A stretch of 38,866 bases of DNA from Flavobacteriales bacterium (GTDB taxonomy: Bacteria > Bacteroidota > Bacteroidia > Flavobacteriales_G > JALEGO01), in the NCBI GenBank assembly GCA_020631045.1, contig JAHDHZ010000023.1, forward strand, positions 1 through 38,866, read 5' to 3'. The position numbers and the translations under genes were made by a program. The notes beneath the pieces are model-generated. The model did no database searches. It was given only the letters and a program-made list of their open reading frames with translations, and was not told where the DNA came from. Of the stretch, positions 17,588 to 26,046 are shown in pieces; the stretch's first letter is position 1; each line of letters begins with the position of its first letter.

Positions 17588-20353
17588 ATGAAAAACATAT
17601 TCTTTACCGTCTTACTAGCTTTTACTACAGTTTTCTCAACACACAAGACTTATGCTCAAGCAGGTAATTTCACCTTTGTAGATGTCAATGGCAACTCTCA
17701 TGACCTCTACGCTTACCTCTCTCAAGGTAAACTTGTCTTTATAGAAGCCTGGAGCACTACTTGTGGTATTTGTATGTATAACATTCAACATGTAGAACAG
17801 TTGTACCAAGATTACAATCAAAACAACGGTGATGTGGTAGTCTTGAGTTTAGAGATCAATGCACATGACGACCAAGACATTATTGATGTTTTGGGCGGAA
17901 ACAATTCTTACGGAAACATAGGCAACTACCCAGGAATTGGCGGAGAAAACAATACTTACCCTCCTTTTACTGGTGGATTTAGTGTGAACTATTATCACAG
18001 TCAAAATTTATCAGCTCATTCAGGAGGCAGTGGTTTGAGTAAAACCTACATCATCAAACCAGGCCCTGGCAACGATGCCACTCAAAACGAAGTTGTTTAC
18101 GGACATTCTGGCTTGTATTCTCCAGGAAATTTATACACAAATGTAAAACCAATTTTAGATTCTTTGATCAATGCACAAGGTGGTGGAGGCAGTTCAAATC
18201 CTCCTGCTGATTGTTCTACATTGATTGTCAATGCTGGTGCTGATGCTACCATTACACAAGGCCAAACAGCTAATTTAGGCGGTAGTCCTTCTGCATCTGG
18301 AGGATACGGCTCTTATAGTTATGCTTGGACGCCTTCTAACAGTTTAAACGCAGCAACTGTTTCAAATCCTATTGCTAGCCCTAGCGCTTCTCAATGTTAC
18401 ACCCTTCAAGTAACAGATGATTCTGCCTGTGTGCAAACAGCTCAGGTATGTATCACTGTAAACCCTGACTGTAGTACCATAAATGCTGATGCAGGTGCGA
18501 ATCAAACGATTGTAGATGGCCAATCTACAAGTATTGGAGCAGCCCCGACTGGCAGTGGCGGTCAAACTCCCTACACCTATAACTGGTCAAATTCATCAAG
18601 CTTATCTAGTGCTACTGTTGCCAATCCTTTGGCGAGTCCCACTTCAAATCAATGTTATGCCCTTACCGTTACTGATGCCAATGGCTGTAGCGCAACTGAC
18701 CAGGTATGTGTAAATGTGAGTGCCAACTGTAACAGCCTTCAACTCGATGCCGGAACAGGTTCTACTATCGATGAAGGATCAAGCGTTTCATTGGGAGGCT
18801 CTCCTACAGCTCAATCTGGGTACGCGCCCTACACGTTCCAATGGACTCCGAGCTCCACCCTCAACAATTCAAGCTCCTCCAACCCCGTAGCCACCCCCTC
18901 TAGCTCAACTTGTTACTTTGTTACAGTCACCGACAATCAAGGTTGTTCTGCAAGCGATTCTATATGCATTACAGTACAACCCAATGTAAATTGCAATGCT
19001 TTAACAGCTGATGCAGGACAAAATACCACCATCAATCAAGGACAATCTTATGTTATTGGAGGGGTACCCGCAGTAAATGGCGGAACAGCACCTTATGTTT
19101 ACAGTTGGTCAAATGCCAGCAGCTTAAATGCCTCAAACATTGCTAATCCTAGTGCTACTCCTACTACAAATACTTGCTACACTTTACAAGTGACAGATGC
19201 CAATAACTGTAGTGCTACAGACCAAGTGTGCATTGATGTGAATGTTCCTGTAGATTGCTCAACACTATCAGCCAATGCTGGAAATGATGCTACAATTACT
19301 CAAGGAAATTCTATCAATTTAGGTGGTGTTCCTAGTGCAAGTGGCGGACTAGCTCCTTACAGCTATCTTTGGTCACCCGCCTCATCGATCACTAATAGTG
19401 CCAGCTTTGCAAACCCTAATGCTTCACCTGCGAGCAATACGTGCTACACCCTACAGGTAACCGATGCAAATGGATGTCAGAGTAGTGATACCATATGTAT
19501 TACTGTAAATGCAGCTATTGACTGTAGCAGTTTAATGGTGAACGCTGGTCAAAATACCTCTATAGATTTAGGTGATACTGCAAGTCTTGGAGGAAATCCT
19601 AGCGCAAGTGGTGGATACGCTCCTTACACTTACAGTTGGAGTGGAGCAAGCATTGCCTCATCAAATTCAGCTGCAAGTGTTTTAGTAAATCCATCCAGCA
19701 ACGCCTGTTATCAATTGAACGTTACTGATAACCAAGGATGTACTGGTTCTGACTCTGTGTGTGTCGACGTACAGACTGCTGCCCCTCCAAGTATGCTGAC
19801 TGAACTTGATGGCCAATACTGTAACAGTACGGTAGGTGCAAATGACATCATACACTGTGTTGAAGTATCAAATGCCACAGCCTATCAATGGAGAGTTACC
19901 AATACTTCTAATAACCAGGTACATGAATATACAAGAGTTATTCCGCACACTGGTTTTGAGCTTGGGTGGATTCAAAACATTCAGCCTAATTTCAACTACA
20001 ACATAGCTGTAAGAGCTGAAGTAAATGGCGTAATGGGCAATTACGGAAATGAATGTGCTGTGTATTTGGCTGACCTTTCTTCAAGTACGCACGTAAGTCT
20101 TGATCAGTTAAATACGATTAATGTCTACCCTAACCCTGCACGAGAAACACTCTATTTTGACCTAACCAATCAAAATATGAACATGCCATTCGCTGTGCTA
20201 AAAAATATTATCGGACAAACTGTTATGCAACAACAAGTTAACAATGGAATCAACGAAATACAACTCAATCAAGAGCTTGAATCTGGCATGTATGTTTTAG
20301 AAATTAGAGATCAAGGTCAGGTGCTGTTCTCTAAAAAAGTGATGATTCAATAA
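17588..20353 (+). CDS. Secreted thioredoxin-like (CGIC) protein with six Cys-containing repeats and T9SS type A sorting domain
   Basis: Signal peptide; LVFIEAWSTTCGICMYNIQHVEQLY (TlpA/Trx-like); six DCSTL..NAG...CYTLQVTD..C...D.VCI repeats; C-terminal INVYPNPARETLYFDL...GMYVLEIRDQGQVLFSKKVMIQ. Confidence 0.9.
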   Translation: MKNIFFTVLLAFTTVFSTHKTYAQAGNFTFVDVNGNSHDLYAYLSQGKLVFIEAWSTTCGICMYNIQHVEQLYQDYNQNNGDVVVLSLEINAHDDQDIIDVLGGNNSYGNIGNYPGIGGENNTYPPFTGGFSVNYYHSQNLSAHSGGSGLSKTYIIKPGPGNDATQNEVVYGHSGLYSPGNLYTNVKPILDSLINAQGGGGSSNPPADCSTLIVNAGADATITQGQTANLGGSPSASGGYGSYSYAWTPSNSLNAATVSNPIASPSASQCYTLQVTDDSACVQTAQVCITVNPDCSTINADAGANQTIVDGQSTSIGAAPTGSGGQTPYTYNWSNSSSLSSATVANPLASPTSNQCYALTVTDANGCSATDQVCVNVSANCNSLQLDAGTGSTIDEGSSVSLGGSPTAQSGYAPYTFQWTPSSTLNNSSSSNPVATPSSSTCYFVTVTDNQGCSASDSICITVQPNVNCNALTADAGQNTTINQGQSYVIGGVPAVNGGTAPYVYSWSNASSLNASNIANPSATPTTNTCYTLQVTDANNCSATDQVCIDVNVPVDCSTLSANAGNDATITQGNSINLGGVPSASGGLAPYSYLWSPASSITNSASFANPNASPASNTCYTLQVTDANGCQSSDTICITVNAAIDCSSLMVNAGQNTSIDLGDTASLGGNPSASGGYAPYTYSWSGASIASSNSAASVLVNPSSNACYQLNVTDNQGCTGSDSVCVDVQTAAPPSMLTELDGQYCNSTVGANDIIHCVEVSNATAYQWRVTNTSNNQVHEYTRVIPHTGFELGWIQNIQPNFNYNIAVRAEVNGVMGNYGNECAVYLADLSSSTHVSLDQLNTINVYPNPARETLYFDLTNQNMNMPFAVLKNIIGQTVMQQQVNNGINEIQLNQELESGMYVLEIRDQGQVLFSKKVMIQ
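18209..19778 (+). repeat. Six tandem coding repeats (258-267 nt period)
   Basis: Repeat starts at about 18209, 18467, 18725, 18989, 19253 and 19520, each beginning D/N-C and carrying four Cys. Confidence 0.9.
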
Positions 20354-20379
20354 ACCTTAATCAGATTATAAACAGCTTC

Positions 20380-22992
20380 TTATTCTTTGATGATTTTGAA
20401 GACTTGTTTTCTCTGAGCTGAATAAACCACAAGCGTATAGATCCCCTGACTAAGATTTGAACTATTTAATTGTTCTTGCTTACTACTTAAAGATTTGTCG
20501 ACAACCAATGCCCCTGTGATGTCAAAGATTTGAGCATTGGTCAGATTTTCTTCAATACTTTTTAATTGTATAATCGATTTAGTTGGATTAGGAAAAACCT
20601 GAATTTGGCCTGTACTCAAACTTTGTTCAACACTGTTGGGATACGCAATAAAACAAGTGTATAGCTCCCAATTGGTAAGTTCACCTCCATCGCCTGAAGC
20701 CTGGTCATCTATGTACAGTTTCCAAGTACCAGAAAGGGGTTTGTTTGAGAATATATCTAAGGCATCTGAAGCAAAAACAGTTTGCCCATCATCAAAAGGA
20801 CAAGCAATGTTCGCTAAAGCCAAATCAGAAAATGAAACATTGAAATTAAAACTACTCCCTCCGCAAATATCAGCAAACAAAGTAGCTTGTGTTTGGTCAG
20901 GATGTTCTAAATACAAATGTAAATCTGCCATAAATGTATGATTTCCTGTTACATTGCGCACCTCAATTTTTGAAATTGTTCCTGATTGACCAATTGGCAA
21001 TTCAGATATGTTCATATTGGCAGGACCTGATGATATGAGTAGCGGCAAATCTGTAGCTGAATAACTCACACATAACTCATTGGCTGTAGTAAAACTGATC
21101 AGCTCTGAAAAATTAGATTGTGCACATTTGTTTTGTGACAACACACGTGCGTAATACTGTGTATTTGCCTGTAAACCAGCTAAACAATTTGAATCAGACA
21201 CTAGAGTGTCTAAAAAGAGATTTGAAAACATCGAATCTAATGCAATTTGTAATCGATATTGCTCAGTAGTTTGAACAGCATTCCAAGTTAATTGAAGTGT
21301 GGTAAGTACATTTTCTTGTTGATTTGCAGGAAAAGTAAATGTTGTTGAAGGCAACTGATCTTCTAAGAGATAGACTGATAATACTTCTGTATAGGTTTCT
21401 GACGAATCACTAGCCTGAATTAAAATATCATTTTGCCCAAAATTCAGTGAACTTGTTTCTATGTTTAATTGTGTGCTCAAGCCAACCTGTAAGGTATCGT
21501 CTTGAAATGCATAAACAATAGAGGTGTCTTGAAGGCTTAAATAAACAGTGTCTGAAAAATTCACGCCAGCTGTAATGTCTATCACTAAAGTGCTGTCTTG
21601 ACAAACTACGTTTAATGATGGGCTGAGTGAGAACAACAGGCAAGAGGTATTGAATTTTCCGTCTAAAACACTTAGTCCAAGTGAGAGTGGATCAAGCCAA
21701 TCTTTTAAACGACTGGTTGAATCACCCTGACCTTCCCATGACTTGTGAAACCATCCATAAGCATCTGGATCATCGTTACCACAAGCAGCAGTACCTCCAA
21801 ATAATTGCCCTACAACTCTTTTATCTTGATTAAAAAGGGGTGAACCTGATGACCCACCTTCTGTGGTTCCTAAATCCCAGTCAATGACTTTCAGATAATT
21901 TCCGTTCGCGTTCTCTTGGCGGTTGGCATCAGAGATTACTAAAGCATCATTTTCAAAGCTAATGCGTTTTTCTTCACTTCTAGGGTGGTGAATCGCAATG
22001 GCTGAAGTGGGTACATCAGCGCTTCTATCCCAGCCTGCAAAAAAACAGTTTGCTGTTTCTAATACTGGGTCATCTAATTCAAGTAAGGTAAAGTCAGTCA
22101 GTGATGAAGTTGCTCTTAAAACTGATCCTGAGTTAAATTCTATGAGTTGTCCATCACCATTTGCCCCACTAGCTGCTGATCCGACAGGCCTACAAATACT
22201 GTTCTGATAATTCCAATAAGCTACTAAAGTAGAAGCAGAAGCCGCCGTAAAATTACAATGGTCAGCAGTCATAAAATAAGGCCTACAATCTTGAGCGGTG
22301 TTATTTACCAAAAAACCTGTACAACTTGATACGCCATTTTTTGTAGTTGTTGCAACCGATTGAATGATGTCTCTGTAATTGTCTACTTGTGCAAATCCAT
22401 CAACATCAGAACAGGCTACATCAAGATTGCAACTACCAGAAGCTTGTGAAGAGGCTTTTGCGAATCCCATAAAATCGTGGTTCAAACTTGACAATTGAAG
22501 CTTAACTTGCTGCTTTTGTTGCTGCTCTACACTTAAAATTACATACAGCGCATCTGAATGTACAATGGGTGTCCATAACTGCTGATGAACTTCATTGTCT
22601 TTTGATGTAAAGACAGGAAGTCTTGATTTCAAATCTGCACTTATGATTTCTAAAGATGCAGAGCTAGGCAATCGAAATTGGGTAAATCCAAGGTTTAAAG
22701 AATGTGCATTTGATGAAATAAGTTTGATGACCCAATGAGTTTTTCCATGTTCACCCATGACCCAAACACCACTGTTTAAAGGATTTAAATCTACATGTTG
22801 TGCTTTAGCAAAATAGATTTCTGAGCTCTTGCCTTGACTTGTTCTTCTTTGGAGTTCTCTTTGTTTAAGAATTGCATTGTCTAATAAGGGCGCTACAAAT
22901 GACGGAACCTCTGAAAGATCAATGCCTCTGTAAACTTGAGCATTGAAAGAAATAGAAAAACCCCAAAAACAAATTGCAAAAAATAGACGCAT
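20380..22992 (-). CDS. Secreted trypsin-like serine protease (lysyl endopeptidase-like) with P-domain and T9SS type A sorting domain
   Basis: SCTGFLVNN...PYFMTADHC (His), EGGSSGSPLFNQDKRVVGQLFGG (Ser), proprotein-convertase P-domain (GTWKLYIDDQASGDGGELTNWEL), C-terminal IQVFPNPTKSIIQL...GIYTLVVYSAQRKQVFKIIKE. Confidence 0.9.
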   Translation of the reverse strand: MRLFFAICFWGFSISFNAQVYRGIDLSEVPSFVAPLLDNAILKQRELQRRTSQGKSSEIYFAKAQHVDLNPLNSGVWVMGEHGKTHWVIKLISSNAHSLNLGFTQFRLPSSASLEIISADLKSRLPVFTSKDNEVHQQLWTPIVHSDALYVILSVEQQQKQQVKLQLSSLNHDFMGFAKASSQASGSCNLDVACSDVDGFAQVDNYRDIIQSVATTTKNGVSSCTGFLVNNTAQDCRPYFMTADHCNFTAASASTLVAYWNYQNSICRPVGSAASGANGDGQLIEFNSGSVLRATSSLTDFTLLELDDPVLETANCFFAGWDRSADVPTSAIAIHHPRSEEKRISFENDALVISDANRQENANGNYLKVIDWDLGTTEGGSSGSPLFNQDKRVVGQLFGGTAACGNDDPDAYGWFHKSWEGQGDSTSRLKDWLDPLSLGLSVLDGKFNTSCLLFSLSPSLNVVCQDSTLVIDITAGVNFSDTVYLSLQDTSIVYAFQDDTLQVGLSTQLNIETSSLNFGQNDILIQASDSSETYTEVLSVYLLEDQLPSTTFTFPANQQENVLTTLQLTWNAVQTTEQYRLQIALDSMFSNLFLDTLVSDSNCLAGLQANTQYYARVLSQNKCAQSNFSELISFTTANELCVSYSATDLPLLISSGPANMNISELPIGQSGTISKIEVRNVTGNHTFMADLHLYLEHPDQTQATLFADICGGSSFNFNVSFSDLALANIACPFDDGQTVFASDALDIFSNKPLSGTWKLYIDDQASGDGGELTNWELYTCFIAYPNSVEQSLSTGQIQVFPNPTKSIIQLKSIEENLTNAQIFDITGALVVDKSLSSKQEQLNSSNLSQGIYTLVVYSAQRKQVFKIIKE

Positions 22993-23048
22993 CTTTAAAA
23001 AAATTTAAAGATATAAGATACGTATTTTATGCCAGATGAACGTATTTG

Positions 23049-24290
23049 TTAAACAGAAGCACTTAATTTTTGCTCAGACTGCAACTTTTTAATAAAGTCT
23101 TTGAGCTTTACAAAGGCCTCAATGGTTTGTTCAACATCTTTAAGACTATGAGCCGCCGTAGGAATTAACCTCAATAAAATCATGCCTTTAGGAATCACTG
23201 GATACACCACCATTGAAGTAAATATACCGTGGGTATCTCGTAGTTCTTTTACAATGATTCTGGCATCTTCAATTGATCCTTGAATGTATACAGGAGTCAC
23301 ACAACTATTGGTGTTGCCAATATCAAAACCAGCGCCTTTCAATCCATTTTGTAAGGCATTGGTAATTTCCCAAAGCTTTGCTCTATAAGATGGATTCTCT
23401 TGAATAAGCTTCAACCTAAACAGGGCACTTTCAACAAAAGGCATAGGCAAAGATTTGGCAAAAATCTGCGAGCGCATCGTATATTGCAAGTGTTGCACAA
23501 TTTCTTTGGTAGATGCTACAAATGCTCCAATGGAGGCAAATGACTTAGCAAATGTTGCAAAGTATACATCAATATCATCTTGAATACCTTGTTCAAAGCC
23601 AGCTCCTTTTCCACCCTCTCCTAACACACCAAACCCATGAGCATCATCAACCATCAACCTAAAGTCATAGTTTTTTTTAAGTGCCACAATCTCTTTGAGT
23701 TTGCCTTGATCGCCACGCATTCCAAAAACTCCTTCTGAGATCACTAAAATACCACCACCTGTTTCGTTGGTGATTTTCTTCGCACGCTCAAGGCACTTTG
23801 TCAAGCTTTCAATATCGTTATGCTTAAAAGTAAACTTCTTACCCAAATGCAGAGACACGCCATCTACAATACAGGCATGAGATTCGTAATCATATACAAT
23901 TACATCATGACGATCAACCAAACTCTGCACAATAGAAACAATGCCCTGGTAGCCAAAGTTTAATAAAAAGCTTGCTTGCTTGCCTACGTGCTTGGCCAAT
24001 TCGTTTTGAAGCTTCTCATGCGATGAGGTATGCCCTGACATCATGCGAGACCCCATTGGATAGGCCAAGCCCCACTCCTGGGTAACTTTGGTGTCATTTT
24101 CTCTCACTTCAGGAATGTTTCCAATGCCCAAGTAATTGTTGATGCTCCAACAAATTACTTCTCTGCCATGAAACTGCATTCTTGGGCCAATTTCTCCTTC
24201 TAGTTTAGGAAACATATAATACCCTTCACTTGATGCCGCATAATCTTTTAAAGGGCCTTGTTTAATCGCGATTTTTTCAAATAAATCCAT
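23049..24290 (-). CDS. PLP-dependent alpha-oxoamine synthase; putative cysteate acyltransferase (CapB/SulA-like) or serine palmitoyltransferase
   Basis: INNYLGIGNIPEV, GSRMMSGHTSSHEKLQNELA, MVDDAHGFGVLGEGGKG, ATFAKSFASIGAFVAS (PLP-Lys region). Acyltransferase specificity inferred from the neighbouring cysteate-synthase-like gene. Confidence 0.75.
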   Translation of the reverse strand: MDLFEKIAIKQGPLKDYAASSEGYYMFPKLEGEIGPRMQFHGREVICWSINNYLGIGNIPEVRENDTKVTQEWGLAYPMGSRMMSGHTSSHEKLQNELAKHVGKQASFLLNFGYQGIVSIVQSLVDRHDVIVYDYESHACIVDGVSLHLGKKFTFKHNDIESLTKCLERAKKITNETGGGILVISEGVFGMRGDQGKLKEIVALKKNYDFRLMVDDAHGFGVLGEGGKGAGFEQGIQDDIDVYFATFAKSFASIGAFVASTKEIVQHLQYTMRSQIFAKSLPMPFVESALFRLKLIQENPSYRAKLWEITNALQNGLKGAGFDIGNTNSCVTPVYIQGSIEDARIIVKELRDTHGIFTSMVVYPVIPKGMILLRLIPTAAHSLKDVEQTIEAFVKLKDFIKKLQSEQKLSASV

Positions 24291-24312
24291 AATCTGTAGA
24301 ATTAAATCAGTG

Positions 24313-24320
24313 CAAATTTA
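24313..24320 (-). promoter_or_regulatory. Possible internal -7 box for the oxoamine synthase gene
   Basis: Minus strand TAAATTTG between the two PLP-enzyme genes, 22 nt before ATG 24290. Confidence 0.35.
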
Positions 24321-24329
24321 AGAAACACT

Positions 24330-25313
24330 TTAGACTTCTGAAGCTTGTTTGGGCTGCAAAGTACTTGAAAAGTGCTTGTTAAGGTATTTTAAGCCATGAT
24401 CTGCAAAAATGAGCACAACTTGATCGGTAGTTTTTAATTTAGAAGCATACTGATCTAAAGCATGTAAGACTGCTCCTGAACTACCTCCACAAAACACACC
24501 TTCTTTTTTTAGTAACTCCTGCAAAAGTTGTTCGCTTCTTTCATCATCAATTGTGTACACATGATCAATCAAATCTGATTTAAAAATACTGGGAATAATG
24601 TCTTTTCCTACACCTTCTAACTTGGTCTGTTTTTTGAGCTGATCATTAAACTGACCAGTTTCTACATAAGGCTTTAAAACAGATCCTTTTGCATCAGCAC
24701 AAATGATTTGTATATCGGTATTCTTAGACTTTAAAAAATTGGCTATTCCTGAAATTGTGCCTGTAGTACTTGCACTTGAAAACACGTGGGTTAATAGACC
24801 ATTTGTTTGTTCATATATTTCTTTGCCTGTCGTTAAATAATGAGCCTGAGCATTTTGTTGATTGTGATTTTGATTTAAATAAAAATAAGACGAATTTTGA
24901 TCTGACAAACGCTTTGCCACTGAATAATAAGATTCAGGATGATCGTGTTTCACAACTGCTGGGCACAGTATTACCTCAGCTCCGTAAGCCAACAGTTGAT
25001 CAATTTTAGCTTTTGCTGAACTATCTTTTACTGTCAAAATGCATTTATACCCTTTAGCCAATGCAATTTGAGCGATCGCTAGCCCTGTATTTCCACTAGT
25101 CGCATCGACCAAAGTCATGCCAGGTTTGAGCTGCGCAGTTTTTTCAGCTTGTTCTATAATGTACTTAACAATGCGATCTTTAATTGAAAGAGAGGGGTTA
25201 AAACACTCCAATTTAGCTAAGACCTCACAACCATATTTATCAGAAAAGTAAGGCAATCGTACGATTGGAGTGTTGCCTACCAAGTCTAATATGCTATTGT
25301 AAATCTTAGCCAT
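24330..25313 (-). CDS. Cysteine-synthase/CBS-fold PLP enzyme; putative cysteate synthase (CapA-like)
   Basis: ILDLVGNTPIVRL, NPSLSIKDRI (PLP Lys), DATSGNTGLAIAQIA, GVFCGGSSGAVLHAL. The usual GTGGT loop reads SSASTTGTISG. Context with oxoamine synthase and SDR. Confidence 0.7.
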   Translation of the reverse strand: MAKIYNSILDLVGNTPIVRLPYFSDKYGCEVLAKLECFNPSLSIKDRIVKYIIEQAEKTAQLKPGMTLVDATSGNTGLAIAQIALAKGYKCILTVKDSSAKAKIDQLLAYGAEVILCPAVVKHDHPESYYSVAKRLSDQNSSYFYLNQNHNQQNAQAHYLTTGKEIYEQTNGLLTHVFSSASTTGTISGIANFLKSKNTDIQIICADAKGSVLKPYVETGQFNDQLKKQTKLEGVGKDIIPSIFKSDLIDHVYTIDDERSEQLLQELLKKEGVFCGGSSGAVLHALDQYASKLKTTDQVVLIFADHGLKYLNKHFSSTLQPKQASEV

Positions 25314-26046
25314 CTAGAGATACTTTTTTACGCATCAAATGTACATAAAGACCAGGGAAATACTTATTCAACACGTAAGATAACCGAGCTGTTTTCCCTA
25401 AAAACAGTCTGTTTTTTCTTTTGATTTGAGCCTGCACCATTTTTTGAGCAACGTATTCAGCGCTCAATACTTCATTTACTGTTTGATTTGATGTTGCTGC
25501 TTTTCGAATATCGGTTTGTACAAAAGTAGGATAAGTCATCATTACATGTAGACTAGGGCGTTCTGCCTGCAATACCTTGTAAAATCCTTCTAAGGCAAAC
25601 TTCGAAGCGCAATAAGCCGCTCTACCAATGACAGGTGCATAACCAGCAACTGACGAAACTACCACCACACTTCCTTTTCTTTGTTCAAGCTCTTCTAAAA
25701 ACAATTGTGTTAAATAAGTACTGCCTTTATAGTTGATGTCTGCAAGGCGCGAAATTTGAGTAACATCAAAACCTTCACCCAAGCGCTGGATGTAGCTCAC
25801 TCCGGCATTGTTGATCAACACATCTATACTTTGAGCATACTTTTCATACAGTGCTTTGCATTGATCTAAATCAGCAACATCACACTGTGCTATTTCTGAA
25901 TTTGGGCCTAAGCTTTTTTGCAGGGCTTGTAATTTTTGAAGGGCTCTTCCAACCAAAACAACAACAAAATCTTCTTTGAGATAAGCTTCTGCCAAAGCAC
26001 GACCAATGCCTCCATACGCCCCGGTAATCAACACTTTCTTTTTCAT
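25306..26046 (-). CDS. Short-chain dehydrogenase/reductase; putative 3-ketocapnine (3-ketosphinganine-like) reductase
   Basis: VLITGAYGGIGRALAEAY, NNAGVSY, SSVAGYAPVIGRAAYCASKFAL. Overlaps neighbouring genes on both sides. Confidence 0.8.
   Translation of the reverse strand: MKKKVLITGAYGGIGRALAEAYLKEDFVVVLVGRALQKLQALQKSLGPNSEIAQCDVADLDQCKALYEKYAQSIDVLINNAGVSYIQRLGEGFDVTQISRLADINYKGSTYLTQLFLEELEQRKGSVVVVSSVAGYAPVIGRAAYCASKFALEGFYKVLQAERPSLHVMMTYPTFVQTDIRKAATSNQTVNEVLSAEYVAQKMVQAQIKRKNRLFLGKTARLSYVLNKYFPGLYVHLMRKKVSLDG

Noticed and set aside
18362-18713. ORFs 18362..18565 and 18516..18713 in the repeat region
   Set aside because: Alternate frames of the tandem coding repeats.
18209-19778. CRISPR array or DNA satellite
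   Set aside because: 258-267 nt repeats are in frame, diverged at DNA level and code for repeated domains.
23049-24290. 2-amino-3-ketobutyrate CoA ligase (Kbl) or biotin synthesis BioF
   Set aside because: Same fold, but no threonine dehydrogenase or bio genes nearby; neighbours fit lipid synthesis. Serine palmitoyltransferase cannot be excluded by eye.
24330-25313. Ordinary cysteine synthase CysK/CysM
   Set aside because: Altered GTGGT loop and operon with oxoamine synthase, SDR and GNAT argue for cysteate synthase; not certain.
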